Shown: positions 25,663 through 35,089 of the stretch, one piece after another
Numbering within the stretch: the stretch's first letter is position 1
Layout: each line of letters starts with the position of its first letter
Assembly: GCA_963706875.1 (NCBI GenBank)
Contig: CAVPNW010000010.1
Location: 21,708 to 85,707 of the forward strand
Reading direction: 5' to 3'
DNA from: Prado023 sp963706875
GTDB lineage: Bacteria > Actinomycetota > Actinomycetes > S36-B12 > CAIYMF01
DNA: 64,000 bases
Notes under the pieces: model-generated
Database searches by the model: none
What the model saw: the letters and a program-made list of their open reading frames with translations, nothing else
Told to the model about the DNA's origin: nothing
Position numbers and translations under genes: made by a program

Positions 25663-26370
25663 ATGCTGTCCGATCCCCGCACGGCCTCGCCGCTGCCGGT
25701 GCGCGTGGCCGCTGTGTCGGTGAGCTCGGTCCTGCTGGGCGTCCTGGCGCACGGGTCGATGGCCGGTGTCCTGCCGCGACCCGGATCGCTGTTCGTGATC
25801 GTGGTCCTGGTCGTCATGCTGGTCGGCGGTCTGCTGGCCGCGGGCCACGGGGCGGGCCGGTGGGTACGGCGGCGTGGATGGCTGCTCCCAGTCGAGGATC
25901 TGGCCGGTGCCGTGGCGTTGGTGGTTGGCCAGGCGCTGGTGCACTGGCTGGTGATCCCGGTGGGTGCACCCCAGGCGGTCGCCCTGCCTGCGGGCGACCA
26001 TGTCCACGCCGGTGTCGCTTCCGCTGAGGCTGTCGTGTCGCACCATGCTGGCTCGGCCACGGGCCCGGGGATGCTGGCGGTGCACGCTGTAGCCGGTCTC
26101 ATGGTTGCGGTGGCCCTGCGGTGGGTCGAGGCTGCGATCCTGGGCGTGCTCCAGGTCCTACGATTCGTGCGCGCGCCGATGGCGTCGTGGCTCGGGGCTC
26201 TCCGTGCGGCCATCCTGGTGCCTGATGCGCTGCCGACGGGCGGGCTCGGGGATCTGTCCTGGTCCTGGGGCCGTGTGGACGTGCGCCCCCGATTGAGGGT
26301 GACGCTGCTGCCCCTGCAGCGCCGCGGTCCCCCAGGCCTGGGCCGGACCCAGATCGTCCTCCCGGCCTGA
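25663..26370 (+). CDS. Hypothetical polytopic membrane protein with a histidine cluster
   Basis: A 235-residue protein with about five hydrophobic segments (near 13-32, 40-62, 80-100, 133-160 and 165-180). It has an external or luminal loop holding several histidines (GDHVHAG, then VSHHAGS). No family was recognised. The next gene is a PCu(A)C copper chaperone, so metal handling is a fair guess but only a guess. The ATG at 25663 is preferred over an in-frame ATG at 25552 that overlaps the sortase stop. The C-terminal coding end is part of a 34-base tandem repeat. Confidence 0.65.
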   Translation: MLSDPRTASPLPVRVAAVSVSSVLLGVLAHGSMAGVLPRPGSLFVIVVLVVMLVGGLLAAGHGAGRWVRRRGWLLPVEDLAGAVALVVGQALVHWLVIPVGAPQAVALPAGDHVHAGVASAEAVVSHHAGSATGPGMLAVHAVAGLMVAVALRWVEAAILGVLQVLRFVRAPMASWLGALRAAILVPDALPTGGLGDLSWSWGRVDVRPRLRVTLLPLQRRGPPGLGRTQIVLPA

Positions 26371-26434
26371 GGCCTCCGCGCCCCGGGTCGTCCTCCCGGC
26401 CTGTGGCCTCGGTGCCCCGGGTCGTCCTCCCGGC
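26354..26434. repeat. 34-base tandem repeat (about 2.4 copies)
   Basis: Units at 26354-26387 and 26388-26421 differ at only a few positions and both begin TCGTCCTCCCGGCCTG; a third partial unit ends at 26434. The first copy encodes the last residues and stop of the membrane protein, so duplication spilled into the spacer before the copper chaperone gene. Confidence 0.8.
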
Positions 26435-26540
26435 TCGCGCACTGCCGCGCGCTGCCCACTCTGATGGGGTGGGGCGAGACATTGCCGTCGAGGCGGGACC
26501 AGCACGTCATCTCACGAGACCTTCAGAAGGGCTGTACCCC

Positions 26541-27131
26541 ATGTTCATCCGACGAATGGCCGTCACCTCCGCATCGCTGCTGGTGGTGGGCGGTCTGTCC
26601 GCGTGCGCAGGCACGTCCGAAACCGAGGCTCAGGCCTCCCCGAGCGCGTCCCCGAGCAGCGCCGCCCCCGCGGGCTGCCCGGTTCAGATCACCGACCAGT
26701 GGGTCAAGGCTGCCGACTCCGGCATGACCGCTGCGTTCGGGCACTTGGAGAATGAAACCGATCAGGACCTCACCATCACCGCGGCCTCCTCGTCGGCGGC
26801 CACGGCCATGGAGCTCCACGAGGTCGTGGACAAGGACGGCGAGATGGTGATGCAGCCGGTCGATGGTGGGTTCACCGTCCCTGCGCAGGAGCACCTGCAC
26901 CTGGAGCCGGGTGGCTACCACCTGATGTTCATGGGCCTGACCGGACCCATCGAGCCGGGGGACCAGGTTGAGATCACCCTCACCTGCGCAGACGGGGCCA
27001 CCACCTCGTTCACCGCCCCGGCCAAGCCGTTCACCGGTGCCGAGGAGGAGTACGTCGGCGACGGGATGGACGGGATGGACGGCATGGACACCATGGAGGG
27101 CATGGAGTCCCCCAGCCCGATGGAGTCCTGA
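26541..27131 (+). CDS. Copper chaperone PCu(A)C-family lipoprotein
   Basis: Exported lipoprotein of 196 residues (lipobox LSAC, Cys 22) of the PCu(A)C/DUF461 family that delivers copper to respiratory oxidase or outer targets. The cupredoxin-like domain (about 45-165) has the metal motif spread over MELHEVV, GEMVM and YHLMFMGL, agreeing with the H/M set of the family. A Ser/Pro/Ala linker precedes it. The C-terminus is a Met/Asp/Glu tail with GMD repeats (about 175-196) encoded by 9-base repeats, probably extra copper ligands. AGAAGG ribosome site. A strong hairpin follows. Confidence 0.9.
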   Translation: MFIRRMAVTSASLLVVGGLSACAGTSETEAQASPSASPSSAAPAGCPVQITDQWVKAADSGMTAAFGHLENETDQDLTITAASSSAATAMELHEVVDKDGEMVMQPVDGGFTVPAQEHLHLEPGGYHLMFMGLTGPIEPGDQVEITLTCADGATTSFTAPAKPFTGAEEEYVGDGMDGMDGMDTMEGMESPSPMES

Positions 27132-27151
27132 CCGGGACTTCGCGGCATCGC

Positions 27152-27194
27152 CCCGATCCGGCCGGTAGCAGCTCAGGCCCCCGGCCGGATCGGG
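27152..27194 (+). terminator. Hairpin after the copper chaperone gene
   Basis: CCCGATCCGGCCGG and its exact reverse complement form a 14-bp stem around a 15-base loop, 20 bases past the stop codon. Confidence 0.8.
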
Positions 27195-27385
27195 TGTGGC
27201 GCGACGCTCCCTGCGCCATGGCGTCCGTCGGACTGTCGCACGGGGAACGATCCCCACAGGACAAGGAGTCCACGCGGACCCGGCTACCGGCGCGGGTGTG
27301 AACCGGGGACCCGATCACGAGGGTTGTGGTGCGGTGCGGCCGCTGCGCCGGGTGCGAGCACGGGGTGGTAGGGGAGTATGGCCCC

Positions 27386-28229
27386 GTGAGTCTGGTGTCC
27401 ACCCACGTCCGCCGGCATCGTGGGCGATTGTCGGTGACCTATGGCACTGCCGCTGTGGAGAACGGGCTCGAGCTGCTCTACCCGGCTGCGATCGGGCTGG
27501 CCGTCGATGACTTGCTGGACGGCCAGTGGGGCGGGCGTGGCGGTATTCGCGGGGATCGCGCTGTTCCACACGGCCATCAGCATCGCGCGGCAGCGTTTCG
27601 ATGCGCGCTCGTTCAACGACCTGTACGCGGGTCTGGCCACGGATCTGGTGGCCCAGCACCGCCAGATGGGCGTGCCGACCTCCACCGTCGCTGCCCGCTC
27701 GGCGCTGGCCGGTGAGTACGTGGCCTTCTTGGAACGTGACGTGGTCGCGTCGATCACCGCTGGGTTCGCCATCATCGGGTCCTTGATCATGCTCTTCCTG
27801 TACGACCCGATCCTCGGTGTTGCCGCTGCCGCGGTGGCGATGCCGGTCGCGCTGCTCAACCGGCGTCTCGTGCGGCGGTCCCGTCGGATCTACCGACGGC
27901 TCAACGACGAGCTCGAGGTGGAGGTCACGGTCATCGACCAGGGGTCGGCGGTCGATGTGCACCAGCACTTCCGGATCCTGCGCGGACACTGGATCCGGCT
28001 CTCGGACGCGGAGGCGACCAGTTGGGGTGCGGTGGAGGTGATCGGCACGGGGCTGGCCGTCTTCGCTCTGGTCCGGGTCACCGGTACCGATTCCGAGGCG
28101 GGGATCATCTTCGCAACCATCGGCTACGTGTGGGCCTACCTGTCCGGGTTCGACCTCGTACCCTCGGTGCTCCAGGCGGGAGCGAACCTCAAGGACATTC
28201 GCCGGCGCCTCGATGAGCCCGATGACTGA
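27386..28229 (+). pseudogene. Orphan ABC six-TM domain protein (ABC_membrane_3) with one +1 frameshift
   Basis: Integral membrane protein resembling an ABC exporter membrane domain without an ATPase; the intact product would be 280 residues. The first frame (GTG at 27386) gives THVRRHRGRLSVTYGTAAVENGL, LLYPAAIGLAVDDLLDGQW. The second resumes with GVAVFAGIALFHTAISIARQRFD and runs through QHRQMGVPTSTVAARSAL and SIIGSL-like helices to the stop. Removing one G from GGGG at 27528-27531 restores a single frame, and start-to-stop length is 3n+1. PF13748-type proteins of this kind lack nucleotide-binding domains by nature, so absence of an ATPase is not damage. Role unknown. Likely sequence error. 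Confidence 0.78.
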
Positions 28230-28283
28230 CAGCATGTCTCCCAGTGGCCGACGAGATCCGTAGGTCCACTCGTGCCGCGCTCC

Positions 28284-28655
28284 TCACCGGTGCTGGTCGA
28301 CCATGATGGTGTTGCCGTCGGGGTCGGTCAGCACGATGTGGGCGGGGCCGGTGGTGGCCTCGTCCGCCTCGACCGACAGGGCGATGCCGGCCGCCCTGAG
28401 ATGATGCTGGATCTGGCGCACATCGGTGAACGGGTCCATCTCCTGGGCCGCCTGGTCCCACCCGGGATTGAACGTCAGGATGTTGCCCTCGAACATCCCT
28501 TGGAACAGCCCGATGACCGTGGAGCCGTTGGTGAGGATCACCCAGTTCTCATCCATGTTCCCCCCCATCGAGGAGAAGCCGAGCGCCTCGTAGAAGGTGC
28601 GCGACGCGTGGATGTCCCTGACGGACAGCGATACCGAGAATGCTCCGAGCTCCAT
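28284..28655 (-). CDS. VOC-family (glyoxalase-like) protein
   Basis: A 123-residue vicinal-oxygen-chelate fold protein. It starts SVSLSVRDIHASRTFYEALGF and carries the second half-repeat HHLRAAGIALSVEAD, GPAHIVLTDPDGNTIMVDQ, a fold shared by glyoxalase I, dioxygenases and antibiotic-binding proteins. One usual metal-ligand position (first strand His) is Ser, so it may bind rather than transform its ligand. ATG with GGAGGAGA. Isolated gene; substrate unknown. Confidence 0.85.
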   Translation of the reverse strand: MELGAFSVSLSVRDIHASRTFYEALGFSSMGGNMDENWVILTNGSTVIGLFQGMFEGNILTFNPGWDQAAQEMDPFTDVRQIQHHLRAAGIALSVEADEATTGPAHIVLTDPDGNTIMVDQHR

Positions 28656-28836
28656 GTCTCCTCCATGACCTGTTCAGGCGGTCGGCAGCCATGGCCTGCC
28701 GAGGGCTGTCGGAGGCCGAACGCGGACTGGCCCCATGGTTCTACCACTGTCTAGTCCCCGTCGACCTGCTCATACCCCGGGGTGCACGAACGCCCCGGAT
28801 CGTGTCAGCGGGCTCTGGCTCGGCCACCTGGCCCGG

Positions 28837-29382
28837 TCACGTCGGCCCGGGCAGTGTCTTCTCGCCGAGCACCGCGAGGCCATCGCGGGCGGCTCGCTCG
28901 GCGTCTTGGACCCGTTGGTGCATCGCTCGAGCAGCCTCGAGTTCGCCGAGTGCCACCTGCTCGGCCTGCCTGCAGGCGCCCACCCCCTGTGATCGGTCGC
29001 GGCGGGCGGCCTCGAGGTCTGTGCGGTAGCCGTGCAGTTCGCCCTCGGCCAGCTCCGATGCTCGCGCGAGCAAGTAGCGGAAGCTGGCCCGGGCCTTCTT
29101 GGGCGTCGTCTTGCGCGAGAGCCCGTCGAGCTCTTCGCGGACCGTGACGCGCATGAATACCAGCGGGTCGGACACGTAGCGCGTGTTGGCCGCCGACTGC
29201 TCGGCGCGGGCCAACGCCTCGCGCGCCTCAGCCAGGGCTTGGTCCGCCTCGCGCACTGCTGTCGCAGCGGCGTGCAGGTGCGCAGCGAACCTGTTGGTCA
29301 CCGCCAGGGCAAGGCGTTCCCACTCCGACTGCGAGATTCGGTCGGGGCCGGGCGCATCAGCGGCCGAGGGCCGATCAGTCAT
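28837..29382 (-). CDS. Hypothetical coiled-coil protein
   Basis: A 181-residue soluble protein, almost wholly helical, with two heptad-rich stretches: about 33-66 (AAATAVREADQALAEAREAL) and about 120-170 (QAEQVALGELEAARAMHQR). A basic segment between them reads LSRKTTPKKARASFRYLL. There is no signal peptide, membrane segment or recognised family. The ATG at 29382 follows GAGGAAAC. It is divergent from the dikinase-like gene across 215 bases. The low complexity suits a structural or scaffold protein, but no function can be assigned. Confidence 0.65.
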   Translation of the reverse strand: MTDRPSAADAPGPDRISQSEWERLALAVTNRFAAHLHAAATAVREADQALAEAREALARAEQSAANTRYVSDPLVFMRVTVREELDGLSRKTTPKKARASFRYLLARASELAEGELHGYRTDLEAARRDRSQGVGACRQAEQVALGELEAARAMHQRVQDAERAARDGLAVLGEKTLPGPT

Positions 29383-29597
29383 GTTTCCTCGGGTCGTGAA
29401 GGGGTGGCCAATCCTCGCACGCCCGAACGGGAGGCCGAGCCGCGGCGGCCGCCGCAGGGCGCAAGGTCCCAATGTGCAGCCATTGGGCAGGTCGCAGCCT
29501 GCCGTTCGGTCGATCAGGGCCGCGGGCCACGCACCGGGGCACTTCCTGCGCGCGGTCCCACGGTCGGGGGCCCTAGATTGGTCGCAGAGGTGCGACC

Positions 29598-31923
29598 ATG
29601 CTGATTGACCTGTCCGCGCAGCCCCCGGCCCTGCTCGTCGGGGCAAAGGCCGCGCGCCTGGGCTGGCTGATCGACCGGGGCTGGCCGGTCCCGCCTGGTG
29701 TGGTGGCCCCGTTCGACGATGCCCAACGTGCTCGCCGACGCTGGTGGTTCCCGGGGGGCTGAGGCCGTCCGCACAGGGCTCGTCGCGGTCGTCGACCCGG
29801 GGCTGCGGTACGTGATCCGATCGTCGGCCAACGTCGAGGACCACGGTCAGCGTTCCTTCGCTGGCCAGTTCGCCAGCATCTCCGGCGTTGCCGGCGTGGA
29901 TGACATCGTGACGGCGATACGCGAGGTCGTGGCGTCGGGGCGCTCCGATCGTGTGCGGCAGTACGCATCGCGCGTCGGCGCGGACCCAGAACTCCTGCGG
30001 ATGGCCGTGATCGTGCAGGAGATGGTGCCCCCGGTGGTCTCCGGAGTCGCATTCAGCCGGGATCCGGTGACCGGCTTCGACCATGTCGTGATCGAGGCGG
30101 TGATGGGCGGCGGGGACCTCCTCATGGGACGGGGGCTGACACCCCAGCGGTGGGTCAGTGGACCGGCCGGGATCCTCGAGGAGCCTGACGTGGCCATGCT
30201 GGGGCCCGTGGCCGTGGCCCAGATCGTCGAGTCCGTCCGGGGGATCGCAGCGGCCAGCGGCGAGCCGGTGGATGTTGAGTGGGTATGGGACGGCACCCGG
30301 CTGCACCTGGTCCAGTGGCGGCCGGTCACGGGGCTGTCCATCGAGACCCGGGTCTGGTCCTCGCGGATGGCCAAGGACATGCTTCCCGGGTTGATCCCGC
30401 CCCTGGTGTGGTCGGTCAACGTCCCGGTGCTCAGTCGCACCTGGGTCGACCTCATCGAGGAGGCCCTGGGGCACAGCGAGCTGGACCCTGACGGCCTGGT
30501 CCGCTCGTTCGGCTATCGCGCCTACTTCAACTCCAGTGCGTTCGGGTCGGTGTTCGCCTCCTTGGGGATGCCCGCTGACGCCCTGGAGCGGATGCGCGAG
30601 GGAACCAGCCGCTCCGCGATCCGGCCTCCCACCTCGGTCCTGCTGCGACGGACTCCCCGGCTGGTGCGGTTCGCAGCCACCCTGGGGACCTGGGAGCGCA
30701 GGACCCGGCCGTTGCTGGCCGACATCGACCGCCAAAGGCGGATCGAGGACTCGGCTGTCCTGGCGGAGATGTCCGACCAGGACCTGCTCGCGCGGGTGGA
30801 ACGCCTGCGGCTCCTGCTGGGGCGTGCCGGGCGCCTGAACATCGTGACGCCCCTGCTGGCCGACGCGTGGGCGGCCTCCGTGCGCCGGACTGCCACGGGC
30901 CTCGGCCTCGACCCGGGGACGATCGATCCCGGGCAGGAGCTCCCGGCCGTGCGGGCCCTCGATCCGGCGCACGCCATGACCGGGATCGATGCCGATGATG
31001 AGCGGGCTTGGGCGGAGTTCCTGGACCGCTTCGGCCATCTGTCGGACAGCCCGAACGACTGCTCCCAGCCCACCTGGGCTGAGTACCCGGATGCGGTGCG
31101 CCGACTGGCACGCCAGGGCAGCACCCGGCTGGTCCGTGCGCCTGTCGACGAACCCGCGGGCGGCCCTCGGGCACGGCTTCTCGCCACCGCGTCGCCGGTG
31201 CGGCGTCCGTTCGTGGCCCGTCAGTGGTCCCGGGCGGCGCGACTGCGGCTGGCCCGCGAGGAGGCCGGGTACGCCTACGCGCGGGTGTACGCCCTGTTCC
31301 GCCCGACGTTCCTCGAGGTCGGTCGCCGGCTGACCTCACGTGCTGTCCTCGACGGGGCCGACGACGTGTTCCTGCTGACCCTGGGGGAGGTGCAGGACGC
31401 CCTCGACGGCCACCTGCCCGATGCGGCGCGGCTGGTGGCCTCCCGCCGCGCGGAGATGGCCGAGGCCGCCGACCTGCACTGGCCGGAGACCATCGTGGGC
31501 GATGACCCCGTCCCCATCCGGGGTCGCGCTCGAGCGCGGGTCCTCACGGGGGTCCCCACGTCCAGGGGCCGGCACACCGGCCCGGCCCGGATCGTCACCT
31601 CGCTGGCCAGGGCCGGGGACATCGGGCTCGATGATGTCCTGGTCCTTGTAGCGGCGGACATCACGTGGACCCCGCTGCTCCTGAGGGCGGGTGCGGTGGT
31701 GACCGAGACCGGCGGGATGCTGTCGCATGCCTCGATCGTGGCTCGGGAACTGGGTCTTCCCTGCGTGGCCTCGGTGGAGGGCGCGACCGACATCGCCGAG
31801 GGGGCGATGGTCTGTGTCGACGGCGCGTCGGGCGAGGTCCTCGTGCTGGGCGCGTCCACCGAACCCGACCCGCGAGAGGTGCCCGACCTGCCGATCGTGG
31901 CCGAGGGGATGGTGGAGTCGTGA
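29598..31923 (+). pseudogene. Dikinase-type phosphotransferase (PEP-synthase-like, RPH-like architecture), one +1 frameshift
   Basis: Member of the PEP-synthase/pyruvate-phosphate-dikinase superfamily; the intact product would be 774 residues. ATP-grasp part: ALLVGAKAARLGWL and PVPPGVV in the first frame, then RSSANVED (about 74-81), GQFASISG, VSGVAFSRDP and DVEWVWDGTRLHLVQWRPVT. A long middle region (about 260-660) has no recognised motif. The C-terminal swivelling phosphohistidine domain has TETGGMLSHASIVARELGLP with the phosphoacceptor His near 710. There is no PEP/pyruvate TIM barrel, so the layout is that of rifampin phosphotransferase-like enzymes acting on a small molecule. Dropping one C at 29722-29724 restores frame. 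Its stop overlaps the next start (GTGA). Confidence 0.8.
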
Positions 31924-32654
31924 ACAGTGACCGTCGTGTGACCGGGTCGACCGCCGTGATCGCCGGCGCCGCCGCCGGCTACCTGGCCGGGTCGGTGTCC
32001 TTCTCCCGGCTGGTCGGGGAGCGGGCGGCCCCGGGCCAGGACCTGAACGTCACGCTGATCGATGTCGCCGAGACCGGCACCACCGTGGAGTTCCACGGGA
32101 TCACCCCGACCAGCGTGAAGGAGCATGCCGGCAACCGGGCGATGATGCTGAGCATCGCGATGGAGGCGGCCAAGGCCGCGGCCCCCACCCTGGCTGCCCG
32201 GGTGCTCATGCCGGGCACCCCGGCAGCCCCTGCTGCGGCGGCCGGCGCGGTGATCGGCCACATCTTCCCGATGTGGAGCGGGTGGCGCGGCGGCTACGGG
32301 ATGTCGCCCATGATCGGCGGCTTCCTGGTCCTGGACCCGGCGGGGTTCGTGGTGACCACGGCCGGGTTGAGCTCGGTGATCCTGGTCAGCCACGACCGGC
32401 GCCTGATGATGCTCTGGCCGGTGACCGTCCCGCTGTGGGGGGCGGCACGTGGCCGGGGTGACATCCTCGCGTTCGGGGTCGTGGCCAACGTCGCCTACTG
32501 GGCCCGGCTCGTCCCCGAGCTGCGCCGGGGCCTGCGCTCCATCCTCAGTGTCCGCCGTCCAGTGAACTCACGCGGGTTCGACGTCGCGGCGGCGGAGGGC
32601 GGCGGCTCCGCCGGCGGCGAGCAGGACCCCGAGGGCGACGAGCGTGACGGCTGA
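31920..32654 (+). CDS. PlsY-like (glycerol-3-phosphate acyltransferase family) membrane protein, divergent motifs
   Basis: Polytopic membrane protein of 244 residues related to PlsY. GYLAGSVSFSRLVGERAAPGQDL matches the position of PlsY motif 1, and GHIFPMWSGWRGGYGMSP that of motif 3, whose usual form is GHxFPxxxxFKGGKG. The Gly-Asn motif 2 is replaced by TSVKEHAGNRAM, so acyl-phosphate/G3P chemistry is doubtful. The GTG overlaps the stop of the dikinase-like gene, so the pair is coupled and may act on one substrate. The last 29 codons overlap, antisense, the end of the convergent ABC permease gene, and the tail there is Gly/Glu-rich and unlike PlsY. Confidence 0.7.
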   Translation: MNSDRRVTGSTAVIAGAAAGYLAGSVSFSRLVGERAAPGQDLNVTLIDVAETGTTVEFHGITPTSVKEHAGNRAMMLSIAMEAAKAAAPTLAARVLMPGTPAAPAAAAGAVIGHIFPMWSGWRGGYGMSPMIGGFLVLDPAGFVVTTAGLSSVILVSHDRRLMMLWPVTVPLWGAARGRGDILAFGVVANVAYWARLVPELRRGLRSILSVRRPVNSRGFDVAAAEGGGSAGGEQDPEGDERDG

Positions 32655-34208
32655 CCTCCAGTCGGGGCTGACGGCGGGTGCCGGTGCCACGTGGTGCAGC
32701 ACGGACAGGTTCAGCAGCCACGAGGGTAGGGCCACCGCGGCGCCCACCACCTCGAGCAGGAAGGAGGCCGCGACCAGGGTGTAGGTCAGCGTCACCGCCA
32801 TCCGGGGGAGCATCCCATGGGCCAGCGTCCCCGCACCGAGGACGAACAGCGCTGCCGGGATCGTGTTCACGCCCGCCGCGGCGAGGTCGGCCACCCCGAC
32901 GCCCAGGCCCCCAGCGTTCCCGGCCGCCCAGGTGCCCAGGACCGCGGCCGTGGCCGCCAGCAGGAGCACGCCGACGGAGACCGCCAGCCTTCCGGCCAGC
33001 CAGTGTCCCCGGTCCACCGGGCGGACCAGGAGGTTGTCCAGCCTGCTGGTCGCCTCCTCCTCGCGTGTGGCCGCGACCTGGCCCGCGGCGGCGGTGATCA
33101 GCGCGAGGGTGATGAAGACGAAGGAGACCCCGACGTAGGCCCGGGTGCCGGACTCCTCGATCCCCAACTGGCCCAGCAGGTCCCCATCGGTGGAGTCCGC
33201 CATGGCCTGGGCCGCGGTCCGCGCCACCAACCCGATCAGCATCCCGAACAGCCCCAGACCCAGCGCCCACGCCAGGGCTGGACCCTCGGCCAGGCGGACG
33301 GCCAGTCCCAGTGGGCTGCCCAACCCGCCGGTCCGTGCCCGCCGCGCACCTGCCTGCGCCAACAGGCCCGCCCCGGTGTCGCGGGCGCCCACCAGCGTCC
33401 ATGCCAGCGTCCCGAGCGCGAGGGCCACCGCGTAGGGCAACAGGATCGGCAGCAGGTGCGGCTCGGTCAACGGATGGGCCAGTTCCAGCCAGCCCAGGGG
33501 TGTGGCCCAGCGCAGCCATCGCAGGCCCTCCGAGGAGTCGGCCACGACCCTGAGCAGGTAGCTCGCGCCGAGGACGGCGGCAGCCATCCCCGCCGCCCGG
33601 CGGCGGGTGTCGGCCAGCTGCGAGGTGACCGCGCCGACGCCGACCATCACCGCGGGGGTGCTCACGACCGTGACCGCGAGCAGGACAGCCCGATCCGTGC
33701 CGAGGTCCCCCCCAGCACCGAGAGTCATGCCGATCACGGTGACCAGGAGCATCAGCCCGGTCGATGCAGCAATCCCGAGCAGGCTCGCGCGGGTCGCCCC
33801 AGGCCGAGTGATCGGTCCGGCCAGCACCACCTCGGCCCGCCCCTCGTCCTCCTCGCCGCGAAGGATCCGGGTCACCGCGAAGATCGCCCATACTGCCCCG
33901 ACGAGGGCCAGCACCAGGACGACCCGCCACTCGGTGAAGCCGGCGACGGTCTCCAACGACCGGGTCTCCCCGAACAGCGCCGTGAGCCCGGGGTTGGACC
34001 CGATGCTGCGTGCCAGTGTCACCCGGTCCGCCGGGTCCGGGTAGGCGGCCACGTACCCGATCACCGCGGTGACGGTGACCAGGACGTTCGCAACGGCGAC
34101 GGCGACGGCACCCTTCCACGTCCGGCGGATGGCTAGCCGGGCCACCATCGACCCTGCGACCGTCCCTGTCGGGGTGCCAACCGCCGCCGGGGCCGTGCCC
34201 GCCGTCAC
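32568..34208 (-). CDS. ABC-2-type exporter permease
   Basis: Membrane subunit of an ABC exporter, 546 residues with about 12 hydrophobic helices in two halves (about 20-250 and 300-546). Each half shows an ABC-2-like pattern with a GEEDEGRAEVVLAGPITR or REEEATSRLDNLLVRPVDR loop. Such fused permeases accompany drug or antibiotic-type ABC ATPases. The GTG at 34208 overlaps the stop of the ATPase gene (GTGA), giving tight coupling. The substrate is unknown. The 3' end overlaps the convergent PlsY-like gene by 87 bases. Confidence 0.88.
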   Translation of the reverse strand: MTAGTAPAAVGTPTGTVAGSMVARLAIRRTWKGAVAVAVANVLVTVTAVIGYVAAYPDPADRVTLARSIGSNPGLTALFGETRSLETVAGFTEWRVVLVLALVGAVWAIFAVTRILRGEEDEGRAEVVLAGPITRPGATRASLLGIAASTGLMLLVTVIGMTLGAGGDLGTDRAVLLAVTVVSTPAVMVGVGAVTSQLADTRRRAAGMAAAVLGASYLLRVVADSSEGLRWLRWATPLGWLELAHPLTEPHLLPILLPYAVALALGTLAWTLVGARDTGAGLLAQAGARRARTGGLGSPLGLAVRLAEGPALAWALGLGLFGMLIGLVARTAAQAMADSTDGDLLGQLGIEESGTRAYVGVSFVFITLALITAAAGQVAATREEEATSRLDNLLVRPVDRGHWLAGRLAVSVGVLLLAATAAVLGTWAAGNAGGLGVGVADLAAAGVNTIPAALFVLGAGTLAHGMLPRMAVTLTYTLVAASFLLEVVGAAVALPSWLLNLSVLHHVAPAPAVSPDWRSAVTLVALGVLLAAGGAAALRRRDVEPA

Positions 34209-35089
34209 GGCGCAGACCCGTAGTGAGTCAGGAACAGCTCCTCCAGCGATGGCTCCCGGCTGATCAGGCGGGAGGCGCCGGCCTCTGCGAGGACCCGCAG
34301 CAGGGGGGCCACCGGCCCATCCACCTGGCAGCGCAGCGTCCCGGACTCCACCGTGACGTCCCACACCCCGGGCACCGCACGGACATCGGGCACCGGACGG
34401 CCGTCGAAGGCGGCCTCGACGCTCAGCGCGGAGCGCAGCCGCATCGAGTCCAACGAGCCGACCTCGACCAGCCGCCCGGAGCGCAGGATCCCCACCCGGC
34501 CGCACAGGGCCTCCACCTCGGCCAGCACGTGCGAGGACAGGAACACCGTCTGCCCTGCGGCCTGGGCGTCGCGGATGCAGCCCCGGAACACCTGCTCCAT
34601 CAACGGGTCCAGCCCCGCCGTGGGCTCATCGAGGACGAGCAGCTCGGCGCGGGTCATCAGGGCGGCGATCAGGGACAGCTTCTGCCGGTTGCCCTTGGAG
34701 TAGGCCCGCACCCGCTTGCCCGGATCCAACTCGAAGCGCTCGACCAGCTCGTCGCGGTAGGCCAGGTCCACAGTGCCGTGGATCCGGCCCAGCAGGTGCA
34801 GCGTCTCAGCACCGGTGAGCGCTGGCCAGAGGGCGGCATCACCGGGAACGTACGCCAGGCGGCGGTGGATCGCGACGGTGTCGCGCTGGGCATCCCCGCC
34901 GAGGACCTCTGCCCGCCCCGCCGTGGGACGGATCAGGCCCAGCAGCAGGCGGATCGTCGTGGTCTTGCCCGACCCGTTGGGGCCCAGGTAGCCGAACACC
35001 TCACCCGCTGCGACCTCCAGGTCGAGGTCCACCAGGGCGGGAGACCCGCCGTAGTGCTTGGTCAGGTGTTCGGTCCGGATGACGGCCAC
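34205..35089 (-). CDS. ABC transporter ATP-binding protein
   Basis: ATPase subunit of the exporter, 294 residues. Walker A is GPNGSGKTTT, the Q-loop region reads LAYVPGDAALWPALTG, the signature is YSKGNRQKLSL (a degenerate LSGGQ), Walker B is LLVLDEPTAGLD and the switch His is in FLSSHVLAEVEALC. The C-terminal about 70 residues form the DrrA-like extension. The GTG at 35089 begins MAVIRTEHLTKHYGG; longer upstream readings are not conserved. It heads a two-gene operon with the permease. Divergent from the DUF6512-like gene. Confidence 0.93.
   Translation of the reverse strand: MAVIRTEHLTKHYGGSPALVDLDLEVAAGEVFGYLGPNGSGKTTTIRLLLGLIRPTAGRAEVLGGDAQRDTVAIHRRLAYVPGDAALWPALTGAETLHLLGRIHGTVDLAYRDELVERFELDPGKRVRAYSKGNRQKLSLIAALMTRAELLVLDEPTAGLDPLMEQVFRGCIRDAQAAGQTVFLSSHVLAEVEALCGRVGILRSGRLVEVGSLDSMRLRSALSVEAAFDGRPVPDVRAVPGVWDVTVESGTLRCQVDGPVAPLLRVLAEAGASRLISREPSLEELFLTHYGSAP

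Noticed and set aside
29383..31038. Minus-strand open frame joined to the coiled-coil gene
   Set aside because: It is antisense to the dikinase gene; the coiled-coil protein has its own ATG and ribosome site at 29382.
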